Assembly (NCBI GenBank): GCA_963726085.1
Contig: CAVSAR010000001.1
Coordinates: 682,001 to 746,000 of the forward strand
Direction of reading: 5' to 3'
DNA length: 64,000 nucleotides
Source of the DNA: ZC4RG30 sp963726085
GTDB taxonomy: Bacteria; Pseudomonadota; Gammaproteobacteria; Steroidobacterales; Steroidobacteraceae
Within the stretch, counting starts at the first letter, position 1. Every line of letters starts with the position of its first letter. The position numbers were made by a program, and so were the translations under genes. Below are positions 54,433 through 61,850 of this stretch, piece after piece. The notes beneath the pieces were generated by a model. That model searched no databases, was not told the DNA's origin, and saw nothing but the letters and a program-made list of their open reading frames with translations.

Positions 54433-55416
54433 ATGATTCTCTGGGTCTTGTTGTTGCTGGCGGCGTGTCTCGCCGCAGGGGTGCTCTGGAATCACCTGGC
54501 ACAAGCGCGCGAGGCCACCCGCTGCGTGCTGTTGGGCCGCTTCGTGGGGATAGCGGGCCGGCGCCTGCACGTGATCCAGCGCGGTCGTGGTGGACCGGCC
54601 GTCGTCATTGAATCTGGCGGCGCGACCTCCTCGGTAATGTGGTGGCCGCTACAGGATCGTCTTTCCGAACATACCACCGTGATTTGCTATGACCGGGCGG
54701 GTCTGGGATGGAGCGATCCGTCCCTCCCCCGCTCCGTCGAGGACCGCGCTGACGAACTGGCGCAGATGCTCAGGCTAACGGCCGTGCCAGCCCCCTACAT
54801 CCTGGTCGGTCATTCCTATGGTGGTCCGATCATCCGGATTTTCGCAGCACGTCACCCAGACCTTGTCGCCGGGCTGGTATTCGTGGACAGCGCCCACGAG
54901 TCGGTATTCCACCGCCCGGCGGCGCAAAAGTACCTGCATCGCAGTGTCGGCGCACTGCGGGTTGTGGGGCTGCTGGCGCGGCTGGGCGTACTGCGCCTGT
55001 TGCGCCTCAGGGGCATTCCCACGGCATCCACGGCCCTGCCGTTTTCGGACGCCCAGGAAAGGTCGCTCAAAGGCCGCTTCCCCCCTGTGCATACCTTCAG
55101 CACCGGCGCAGACGAATTCAGGTCCATGGCATCCATCGCCGACAGCATGCGGGGCCTGGATGCGCCGGGATCCCTTGGCGACACTCCCATCGCGGTAATC
55201 ACCCATGGCCTGGCTTTTCCCGGTCCGTTTGCCGTGCTCGAAGAGGGGCACCTCCAAGGCCAACAGGCCCTGGCTGCCCTATCCACCAATGCAACCCTGA
55301 TCGTCGCCCACAAGAGCAGCCACGCCGTGCCGCTGCAGGAACCGCAGCTCGTAATCGACGCCATTGAGCGGGTGGTTACATCTGCGCGACTCGGCGCACC
55401 TCTTTTGGATTGCTAA
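54433..55416 (+). CDS. Alpha/beta hydrolase, membrane-anchored or exported
   Basis: A 327-residue hydrolase with an N-terminal hydrophobic anchor (MILWVLLLLAACLAAGVLW). The oxyanion/HGG-like region is VVIESGGATSSVMW, the nucleophile elbow VGHSYGGP near residue 125, the acid in the RGLDAPGSLGDTPIAVITHG region and the histidine in HKSSHAVPLQEP. It is most like prolyl-aminopeptidase/haloperoxidase-type esterases; the substrate is unknown. AAGGAACGAGA precedes the ATG. The palindromic operator lies upstream, suggesting induction by a ligand of the TetR protein. Confidence 0.9.
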   Translation: MILWVLLLLAACLAAGVLWNHLAQAREATRCVLLGRFVGIAGRRLHVIQRGRGGPAVVIESGGATSSVMWWPLQDRLSEHTTVICYDRAGLGWSDPSLPRSVEDRADELAQMLRLTAVPAPYILVGHSYGGPIIRIFAARHPDLVAGLVFVDSAHESVFHRPAAQKYLHRSVGALRVVGLLARLGVLRLLRLRGIPTASTALPFSDAQERSLKGRFPPVHTFSTGADEFRSMASIADSMRGLDAPGSLGDTPIAVITHGLAFPGPFAVLEEGHLQGQQALAALSTNATLIVAHKSSHAVPLQEPQLVIDAIERVVTSARLGAPLLDC

Positions 55417-55566
55417 GTCGCGACGTACAAACCTGGCCCCGGTGCATTGCCTGCTGACAACGCCAGCCGCACCTTACCCAAGTGCAAACGCGCGATTCGC
55501 CGATGTAGGCCGGCGGTGCATGTATGGTTCAACCTGCCCAGCCCGCGGATGCGGGCTAGCGACTGC

Positions 55567-56100
55567 CTAGAGCAACGATCGAACGCGGTCAGACAGCGCG
55601 TGGACTCCAGCTGATACGTCACACAGTCGCCCATTGACGTAAAACGCCGGCGTGGCCCGCAAATGACCGCGCAGTGCCCCGTCCATCTGTTCTCGAATAC
55701 GTTGCCGATAGATCTCGTCATCCAGCGCGGACTTGAACTCCGCGATGTCCAGGCCCAGGGAATTGGCGTTGCGGTCCAGCGACTTTCGATCCAGCCGCGC
55801 ACCTTGCTGCATCAACAGATCATGCATTTCCCAAAACTTCCCCTGGGCAGCAGACGCTTCAGCCGCCTCTGCCGCCATCAGCGCATTCGGATGCGCACTC
55901 TCCATAGGGAAGTGCCGGTACACCAGGCGAACATTCGCGGGATAGTGCTCCAGTATCATTTGAACTCCGGGCTCCACCGCCCGGCATACCGGACATTCGA
56001 AGTCGCCATACTCGACTATGGTCACGCCAGCGTGGCTTGCGCCACGCGCGTGGTCGATATCCGTCACAGGCACGACAAGATCCTGGCCGTTGGTCGTCAT
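55567..56100 (-). CDS. DsbA-family thioredoxin-fold protein, no signal peptide
   Basis: A 177-residue thioredoxin-fold (Thioredoxin_4) protein with the redox pair CPVC (~36-39) in VEYGDFECPVCRAVEPGV, then YRHFPMESAHPNALMAAEAAEAS, KFWEMHDLLMQQ, and the cis-proline region RATPAFYVNG. It has no signal peptide, so it is probably cytoplasmic, unlike DsbA. A GGAGG site precedes the ATG. Neighbours Dps and MOSC on the same strand suggest an oxidative-stress setting, but gaps of 140-150 bp argue for separate transcripts. Confidence 0.9.
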   Translation of the reverse strand: MTTNGQDLVVPVTDIDHARGASHAGVTIVEYGDFECPVCRAVEPGVQMILEHYPANVRLVYRHFPMESAHPNALMAAEAAEASAAQGKFWEMHDLLMQQGARLDRKSLDRNANSLGLDIAEFKSALDDEIYRQRIREQMDGALRGHLRATPAFYVNGRLCDVSAGVHALSDRVRSLL

Positions 56101-56240
56101 ATTGAAATCGCCTCCGCTATCGCGCTGTCGTAGGTTTCACCCGGGCCAAGTCGCGCATACAAACATGTCCAGCGCCAATGACCGACACCGACTGGTGCCG
56201 GCGGCCCTTCAATTGCGAAGCCCTCGCAGGCCATGATGGC

Positions 56241-56783
56241 CTAACGCTGCTCTCCTTTTTGCACAGACTCAAACAGGAACCAGGTGCGCCGCTCGGTCTC
56301 GTCGATCCACACTTCGATCAGGCTGGCGGTTGCGATATCGCGGTGTTCGTCGCAGACATTATGAACCTCACGCAAAGCTGCCACGAGAGACTGATTGTCT
56401 CCAGCCAGTTCTGCCAGCATGTCCTGCGGGGTCACATAGTCAGCGTCGTTGTCCATTATTCGTTGCAGGCGCCGCACGTGGCCAATTGACCTCAAAGTTG
56501 TGCCACCGAGCTTGCGGACCCGCTCCGCAATCGGATCGGTCATGGCGTATAGCTGGTCGGCCTGCTCATCGAGCAGCAAATGGTAATCGCGGAAGTGCGG
56601 CCCGCTCATGTGCCAGTGGAAATTCTTGGTCTTGAAGTAAAGCGCGAAGACATCAGCCAGAATCGCATTCAGGGCGCCACCGATATCGCGGGTCGCCTTT
56701 GCCTTGAGGTCCGTTGGCGTCGTCAGCGGTGCCTGCCGCCTGCGCTTGAGATCTTCGCTTTTCCGTTCGGATACCTTAGCCAT
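56241..56783 (-). CDS. dps: Dps-family ferritin-like DNA-protection protein
   Basis: Dodecameric mini-ferritin that stores iron and shields DNA from peroxide. The 180-residue protein has the ferroxidase residues in KNFHWHMSGPHFRDYHLLLDEQADQLY, then DPIAERVRKLGGTTLRSIGHV and DEHRDIATASLIEVWIDETERRTWFL. The N-terminal extension MAKVSERKSEDLKRRRQAP is Lys/Arg-rich and could bind DNA. GAGGGA precedes the ATG. Symbol used by family, not by orthology. Confidence 0.93.
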   Translation of the reverse strand: MAKVSERKSEDLKRRRQAPLTTPTDLKAKATRDIGGALNAILADVFALYFKTKNFHWHMSGPHFRDYHLLLDEQADQLYAMTDPIAERVRKLGGTTLRSIGHVRRLQRIMDNDADYVTPQDMLAELAGDNQSLVAALREVHNVCDEHRDIATASLIEVWIDETERRTWFLFESVQKGEQR

Positions 56784-56936
56784 TTCTGCATCCCTCGCAA
56801 TCTAGATGGTTGTCAGTCGTGTCCGTTCGCCAAACCACTAACGGCATGGAGCATCATGCACATGACTCGGGCGATTTGCACCGTCGATGGACAGGTCCTG
56901 CAAGGGCCCGCCAGGACGGGCCCGTGCCACAGCCAG

Positions 56937-57680
56937 CTATTGGCGACTGACGGAGTCTCCGGGCTCTATGTGGACCGGATCGTTGAGCGCGATACGCCCC
57001 GGCGTCACCGTACTCCCATAAACTCCCAGGCACCCCTGACGATGGGCCGCTACCGCGCGCAGGATCCCGGGGCTGCGCTGCGTCGTAAGGGGATCGATGG
57101 TAATTACGGCGCAGCGACCGTCCCGCTTGTCGATGCGCACGCGCATGTCACCAATGCGCAAAACCTGGCCAACCCATGCGTCTTCCGCAAATGGCATATC
57201 GTTGGCCGCGTCCACCAGGATGTTTGGCCGAAACCTGTGCACGGACAGCTCTGCGCCAGCCATCTCGCCCAGTCGCACGATCGACTGAGTGGTGATGATG
57301 GAAATCGGGAAGGTATCGAATACGCCTCGGTCCTGCCTGATCACCCGGGTCCCGCCAGGGCAAAGCTCTGCCGCCAGCGCCGGATCCGCAACATCGAAGC
57401 GCGATCCTGATGGTGTTTGCACGATCGTTGCAGACTTGTCGGGTTGGGTCGGATCCAGGAATGAAGCAACGTAGAGTCCCATATCCGGCCGCTCACGAAG
57501 GGTGAGCCACGGAAACCCGCTGTGCTGCACACCTTCGCGGACAAAGGCCCAGCGTCGATCGCCAGTCAGCCCGTGCCAACCCACATCGACAGCGGACAGC
57601 ACCTCGGATTTCATCGACTTGACCGGATAGCGCCACAGTCCGATGACGCGGCCCACGGTCACCCTGCCAGTGACATGCAT
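56937..57680 (-). CDS. MOSC-domain molybdenum-cofactor-type protein
   Basis: A 247-residue cytoplasmic protein with an N-terminal MOSC_N-like beta barrel (VGRVIGLWRYPVKSMKSEVLSAVDVGWHGLTGDRRWAFV) and a MOSC domain (HRFRPNILVDAANDMPFAEDAWVGQVLRIGDMRVRIDKRDGRCAVITIDP) with the conserved cysteine in DGRCAV. Family members handle molybdenum cofactor or reduce N-hydroxylated compounds. A perfect Shine-Dalgarno AAGGAGGT lies inside a predicted hairpin just upstream. The VYGSTVTPGRI end is typical of the family. Confidence 0.9.
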   Translation of the reverse strand: MHVTGRVTVGRVIGLWRYPVKSMKSEVLSAVDVGWHGLTGDRRWAFVREGVQHSGFPWLTLRERPDMGLYVASFLDPTQPDKSATIVQTPSGSRFDVADPALAAELCPGGTRVIRQDRGVFDTFPISIITTQSIVRLGEMAGAELSVHRFRPNILVDAANDMPFAEDAWVGQVLRIGDMRVRIDKRDGRCAVITIDPLTTQRSPGILRAVAAHRQGCLGVYGSTVTPGRIALNDPVHIEPGDSVSRQ

Positions 57681-57684
57681 AAAA

Positions 57685-57705
57685 GCACCTCCTTAAAAGA
57701 GGCGC
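57685..57705 (-). promoter_or_regulatory. Hairpin that would cover the MOSC-gene ribosome site
   Basis: On the mRNA GCGCCUC pairs with GAGGUGC across a 7-base loop, and AAGGAGGU of the ribosome site falls in the loop and 3' arm, 4 bases before the ATG. Such a structure could limit translation until it is opened by temperature, a protein or a ligand. Confidence 0.5.
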
Positions 57706-58086
57706 CCTTGCCATCCCGACCTACGTCGAGCGTGGCGGATCTGGACCCGCTGCAGCGCCTCTCGACGGAGGGTGTGTTGCCGATGGCGGCACACGCGGAA
57801 AGTACGGTGATTTGACCCAATTGCCGGCGCCGCCGTCAAGGGTCTACAACTCGGCATGGTCCGGGCCGGTCCCTTGGCATCTCAATAGTGGACGATGCGG
57901 CGCCGCTGAAGGTCGTGGCCTCTGTCTTCGCGCACCCGGTAGGTGGACGCAAAGCCGGTGCGAGCGTATTTTGCGCCTTGGCATACATGGACCTTGCGCA
58001 GATGTGGCGGAACTCGCCAGCGCGAAAGATACCGTTACCCCATCGCTGAACCGGTACCCGCGATGCACCTGAACTTTGGGTGACCC
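57706..58086. other. 381-bp non-coding stretch
   Basis: No supported gene. Open frames on both strands here have poor codon pattern, no ribosome site and no family resemblance. The stretch separates the leftward MOSC gene from the rightward secreted-protein genes and should hold both promoters; no convincing -35/-10 pairs stand out. Confidence 0.4.
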
Positions 58087-58563
58087 ATGCAGCGAAATCC
58101 TTTGGTCCTGTCCGCTTTTGGCCTGGCGCTGATCCTCGGCGCGTCGGCGCCCGGGCGACACGCCTGCGCACAGGAAACCCAGGTAGTCGCGCAGGATCTC
58201 AGGAACTTGCGAGTTCCCGGCAGGATCTCGGCGGTGCTTTGGACGCGGCGCCAAGAGTTCTACACACTCCAGATTGTGTTCGAGAGGTTTCCTCAGCGAC
58301 CACTTCAGGTAGCGCAGCCCGGGGTAGTCGCGGCGCCACCCGCAAACGCCGAGGTCTGGCTGCAGCGAGTGGACGGCACGCATATTTCACCGATGCGAAG
58401 TTGGGAGACACCCGCGGCACAAAAGAACTGCCTGCGCTGTATAGCCTATGACGTCGAATATTTCTTCCCTCTGACCGTCAGCGCCGACGCCGTGGCTGTC
58501 GCCATGAAATTGGGTGACGTGATCTACATCGAGAAACTCAAGCCGTTTGCCGAAAAGCTGTGA
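58087..58563 (+). CDS. Secreted protein of unknown function
   Basis: A 158-residue protein with a signal peptide (MQRNPLVLSAFGLALILGASAPGRHACA). The mature part (QETQVVAQDLRNLRVPGRISAVLWTRRQEFYTLQIVFERFP, then WLQRVDGTHISPMRSWE, CLRCIAYDVEYFFPLTVSADAVAVAMKLGDVIYIEKLKPF) is a mixed alpha-beta sequence with one Cys pair (CLRC). I do not recognise it. It is the first of three consecutive secreted proteins of unknown function. Confidence 0.68.
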   Translation: MQRNPLVLSAFGLALILGASAPGRHACAQETQVVAQDLRNLRVPGRISAVLWTRRQEFYTLQIVFERFPQRPLQVAQPGVVAAPPANAEVWLQRVDGTHISPMRSWETPAAQKNCLRCIAYDVEYFFPLTVSADAVAVAMKLGDVIYIEKLKPFAEKL

Positions 58564-58660
58564 AGCGGACGTTCCCGCCGGCTTTTGAGATCGCAAGTAC
58601 GCAGCACCCTCTGTGGCGGGAAGCTGTGGGTCAGTAAATGGCAGTTACTCTGGAGGCGTC

Positions 58661-59032
58661 ATGCGACTTGTTTCAACGCTTCTGATGCTGGTGCTAACCG
58701 TCCCCGCGGTTTCCGGGGACGCCCCACCAGGGCCAAGGCCCTGGCAACCCGTCATTGACCTGGATGCACCGCATCGCATGGAAGCTCTTGCACGAGAGAA
58801 TCCCAAGCACTACGGCATGGTGCTGCGCATGGTGGCGGAAGCGCGATTCCAGCCGCCGAACCAGATTCCAGGTTGGCTGAAGGCGACATTCAATGCAGAT
58901 GACGTCGAGTATCCGCTGATGCTCCACACGAGCTATCCGGCTCAACGTCATCTGGTCTTTACCCTTGATGGCACAAGGTACGCAAAGTTCATCTACTTCC
59001 CCTCGACGGCGACGCCGGAGCCGGCAAAGTAG
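58661..59032 (+). CDS. Small secreted protein of unknown function
   Basis: A 123-residue exported protein: signal peptide MRLVSTLLMLVLTVPAVSGDA, then PRPWQPVIDLDAPHRMEALARENPKHYGMVLRMVAEARFQPP and VEYPLMLHTSYPAQRHLVFTLDGTRYAKFIYFP. The start is set by TGGAGG seven bases before the ATG, rejecting the longer upstream frame. No family is recognised. Confidence 0.68.
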   Translation: MRLVSTLLMLVLTVPAVSGDAPPGPRPWQPVIDLDAPHRMEALARENPKHYGMVLRMVAEARFQPPNQIPGWLKATFNADDVEYPLMLHTSYPAQRHLVFTLDGTRYAKFIYFPSTATPEPAK

Positions 59033-59131
59033 TTGTGAACGATGAAGTGCTTGCCGGAGTGTGGGTGGCATGGCAAGTTGCCTTCTGTAAACTTCAGACG
59101 ATGGCGGCTCGCCCCTTTATGAGGATGCGCA

Positions 59132-59722
59132 TTGAAGCCAATTCCGCTTAGCGCGTTTTTTCTATGCCTGATGCTGCCCATGGCTCAGGGCGCCCGTGCG
59201 GCCGCACAATCCAACGACGAACTGCCACTCGACACCGTGGTCGTCGAAGGCAATCGTTCGGAACTAGATCATCTCCGGCAGGAGATGGTGCTGGTCGAGG
59301 ACAAGTTTTATGAACGCTACAACCAGCTCAACCCCAACCACGACTTCGACACGCATTGTCAGACCGAAGCTCGTGTCACCACGAGAATAATGCGTCGCTA
59401 CTGCCGCGCCGTGTATCAGGAGAAAGCACAGGGACGAGAGGGACAGGACCATGCAGAGGCCATGAAGAAGATGATCAACGGGTACGGCCCCGACCAACCG
59501 GCGCCGTGGGTACCACCACCACCCGCAGAGATCGCGATCGATGCGCGCCGCAAGGAGTATCAACAGAACATCCGGGACGTCGTGAAGCACCACCCCGAGC
59601 TGGTCGAGATGCTGCGAGAGCGGTACGAACTAGGACAACGCTACGAGGCTACACGCCACAAGATCTGGGGAAAGAAGCCCCCAGTAGAGGCGGCCGAACC
59701 CGCGGCGCCGGCCTCGCCCTGA
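59132..59722 (+). CDS. Secreted protein of a Xanthomonadales-type orphan family
   Basis: A 196-residue exported protein with TTG start and signal peptide (LKPIPLSAFFLCLMLPMAQGARAA). The mature N-terminus LPLDTVVVEGNRSELDHLRQEMVLVEDKFYERYNQLNPNHDFDTHC resembles, from memory, a family of secreted proteins of unknown function common in Xanthomonas- and Lysobacter-like bacteria. LDTVVVEGNR also resembles a TonB-box segment. A coiled region (IRDVVKHHPELVEMLRERYELGQRYE) precedes a Pro/Ala-rich tail. No transport domain is present. Confidence 0.72.
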   Translation: MKPIPLSAFFLCLMLPMAQGARAAAQSNDELPLDTVVVEGNRSELDHLRQEMVLVEDKFYERYNQLNPNHDFDTHCQTEARVTTRIMRRYCRAVYQEKAQGREGQDHAEAMKKMINGYGPDQPAPWVPPPPAEIAIDARRKEYQQNIRDVVKHHPELVEMLRERYELGQRYEATRHKIWGKKPPVEAAEPAAPASP

Positions 59723-59772
59723 AGGCGCAACCGCTCCATCCAGGTCTGGCCGGGAGGCCTAATTTCCGGGGG

Positions 59773-59801
59773 TTGACGACAGGATACTGTATGGATGTAC
59801 A
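59773..59801 (+). promoter_or_regulatory. Probable promoter of the SOS-box gene
   Basis: TTGACG at 59773 and TGTACA at 59796 are 17 bp apart; the -10 is weak. The LexA-type box overlaps the -10 and the spacer, so bound LexA would block the polymerase. The start would be about 35 bp before the ATG. Confidence 0.45.
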
Positions 59802-59802
59802 G
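59787..59802. promoter_or_regulatory. LexA-type SOS box
   Basis: CTGT-ATGGATGT-ACAG fits the gammaproteobacterial LexA pattern CTGT-N8-ACAG, and the palindrome extends two bases on each side (TA..TA). It overlaps the promoter of the 112-residue gene that starts 41 bp downstream. Confidence 0.75.
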
Positions 59803-59843
59803 TAGTCACCCCGCCAGTTAGTCCACTGCCAGAGGGTGTCCCG

Positions 59844-60182
59844 ATGTCGCACGCCGCCGCCTTTGCCGAAGATCCGTCCCCACGACTTTCGCCATTTGAA
59901 TCTACCTTTATTCGCACGGTCCTTGAGCATCGGGGCACTAGCTGTCGCCCCACCCTGGCGGAGTTTACCGAGGCGCTGAATGTACTGAGGCGTTACGACG
60001 AGCAGTGTCAGGACAATCCTCCTGAGAACGATGCATGGGAGCCGCGACTCGCAGAAGAGGACCAGGCGGCGCTGCGTGCCATGGCGTTCCTGATGTTTGG
60101 TGCTACCAAGCCCATGCCGGCACAGTGGCACAAGGCGCACGCTGCGCTCTATGGGCCGCTGCTGTGTGAGACCTGCGGTTAG
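59844..60182 (+). CDS. Unrecognised 112-residue protein, likely SOS-induced
   Basis: A small soluble protein, mostly alpha-helical in appearance, with no signal peptide: FESTFIRTVLEHRGTSCRPTLAEFTEALNVLRRYDEQCQD, LAEEDQAALRAMAFLMFGATKPMPAQWHKAHAAL and an end LLCETCG with a Cys pair. I know no family for it. It is not SulA, DinI, RecX or a polymerase. AGAGGGTG precedes the ATG, and a LexA-type box lies 41 bp upstream, so DNA-damage induction is predicted. It stands alone on its transcript. Confidence 0.7.
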   Translation: MSHAAAFAEDPSPRLSPFESTFIRTVLEHRGTSCRPTLAEFTEALNVLRRYDEQCQDNPPENDAWEPRLAEEDQAALRAMAFLMFGATKPMPAQWHKAHAALYGPLLCETCG

Positions 60183-60479
60183 CTTGCGATAACCAGTCGG
60201 TTCATCAACGCATGAAGAAGTCGAAATTGCGCCAGAAACCCTGGTTGTCGAGTAGGCGTAGCGCGAAGTTCGGAGCATTCTAGAGAGCATAGGACGGAGG
60301 ATTCCATAACCGTCGTAGCTCGAATCAGGGAGAGAAGATTCGGAAAAATCCCTTGATGAACTCCAAACACACTGCATGGCGATGTGCAGCCTTAGCGGGT
60401 TCCACGTGGCTTTGCGCATCCCTGAACGCGGTGCCCAAGAACTCCGATTGGCAAGGCATTCCATCGTGATAGGCACAGC

Positions 60480-61559
60480 ATGACCAACGGATCTTTTTCG
60501 CGGGATTTCTCAGGTGCTCGCGACTTATTCATCGCATCCGCAAAGGATGCGGGTGCGTCGTTGGAGTCGCACGACTACCCCGCGCCAGGCCCGAAAGGAG
60601 AGACTCTAATCACGGACGTCGCCTGGATCGGACCGAGCGATGCTCCGAAGGTTTTCGTAGCCGTGTCTGGCACGCATGGTATCGAAGGCTTCTGCGGCTC
60701 GGCTGCGCAGGTTGACTGGCTGACTCGAGGAGAATGGAAGCGACTCCCCAAAGACACTGCAGCCATGTTTATTCATGCTATCAACCCATATGGTTTCGCA
60801 TGGCTCAGAAGGGTTACCCACGAGAATATCGACCTCAACAGAAACTGGGCTGAATTTTCGAGCGCTCCCGACCGAAATGCCGCGTACGACGACATCGCCG
60901 AGGCGCTTTGCCCAAGCGATTGGAATGACGAATCACAAGCACGCACTCTGGCGATCCTGCAAGGCTATATCGCCCAGCACGGTTTCGATCAGTTCAAAGC
61001 CGTGGTCAGCAGTGGCCAGCATCGACACGCAGACGGCCTCTTCTATGGCGGCCAGGCGCCGTGCTTTGCGCGAAGGACGCTCGAGAAGATACTCATAGCT
61101 CGTCTCGACAAGGCAATGCGCGTTGGGGTGATCGACTACCACACCGGCCTTGGCCCCTCAGGGTATGGCGAACTGATGACCAGCGCTTCTCGCGGCAGCG
61201 AGGTCTATACGCGTACCTGCCGCTGGTATGGATCCACGGTAACGCCCATCGGTGTTGAAGAATCGGCGTCTGCAATGGTCAACGGCGACTGGATCTCCGC
61301 CGTACCTACATTTCTTCCCCACGCTGAGGTCACTGCCATCGCGATCGAGTTCGGAACCGTCGCTCCGCTCGAAGTTCTGCAGGCGCTGCGTGCCGACAAC
61401 TGGCTCCACAAATGGGGCGACGCCACCAAGGAATGGCCTCAGCCCATAAAGCAGAGAATGCTTTCCGCATTTCTGGGATCAAGCGACGTATGGAGAGGCA
61501 TGGTCCTGGGTCAGTCTCTGGCCGCAACCCGACAGGCCATCCAAGGCCTTCAACTATAG
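60480..61559 (+). CDS. DUF2817 (M14-like metallocarboxypeptidase) protein
   Basis: A 359-residue soluble protein of the DUF2817 group, related to M14 zinc carboxypeptidases. The zinc site HxxE is in VSGTHGIEGFCGSA (~65), ENIDLNRNWAEF holds the substrate Arg/Asn pair, and the third ligand is in VIDYHTGLGPSGYGEL (~218); IAIEFGTVAPLEVLQAL carries the catalytic glutamate. Activity on peptides or amide-linked molecules is likely. The ATG is 297 bp after the SOS-gene stop; that gap has lower GC and no gene that I can support. Confidence 0.9.
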   Translation: MTNGSFSRDFSGARDLFIASAKDAGASLESHDYPAPGPKGETLITDVAWIGPSDAPKVFVAVSGTHGIEGFCGSAAQVDWLTRGEWKRLPKDTAAMFIHAINPYGFAWLRRVTHENIDLNRNWAEFSSAPDRNAAYDDIAEALCPSDWNDESQARTLAILQGYIAQHGFDQFKAVVSSGQHRHADGLFYGGQAPCFARRTLEKILIARLDKAMRVGVIDYHTGLGPSGYGELMTSASRGSEVYTRTCRWYGSTVTPIGVEESASAMVNGDWISAVPTFLPHAEVTAIAIEFGTVAPLEVLQALRADNWLHKWGDATKEWPQPIKQRMLSAFLGSSDVWRGMVLGQSLAATRQAIQGLQL

Positions 61560-61638
61560 CGAGCCCCAGATTTGCTTATTTCTCTGTAGTTTCAGGTAGT
61601 TGAGGCTGACTTCAGAACAGCTTCGAATTCTTAAAATT

Positions 61639-61711
61639 TGCCGGAGATAGGAATCGAACCTACGACCCCATCATTACGAATGACGTGCTCTACCAACTGA
61701 GCTACTCCGGC
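61639..61711 (-). tRNA. tRNA-Thr(CGU)
   Basis: The minus strand folds as a full cloverleaf: acceptor GCCGGAG/CTCCGGC, D arm GCTC...GAGC with AGTTGGTA loop, anticodon arm CGTCA-TTCGTAA-TGATG with anticodon CGT, T arm GTAGG-TTCGATT-CCTAT, and discriminator A. 73 bases; the 3' CCA is not encoded (AAT follows). It marks the right edge of the accessory stretch. Confidence 0.96.
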
Positions 61712-61850
61712 GCGGTGCGCGATTCTAGGGATTTTCGGCAGGAATGACTACTGATGCACGCGCCCTTTGCGCCGCGCCGGCGCCTCTGGTATCGGAAGCT
61801 ATACGCAGCCTTCCCGAAGCCGGAACTGACCGGCCGCGGGCCTCGCGGGT

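Noticed and set aside
57836..58171. Minus-strand frame of 111 codons upstream of the secreted-protein genes
   Set aside because: It overlaps the start and signal peptide of a better-supported plus-strand gene and shows no family features.
61639..61711. Duplicate of the tRNA-Thr 3' end as an island attachment repeat
   Set aside because: I looked for the 3' end sequence elsewhere in the window and saw no convincing second copy.
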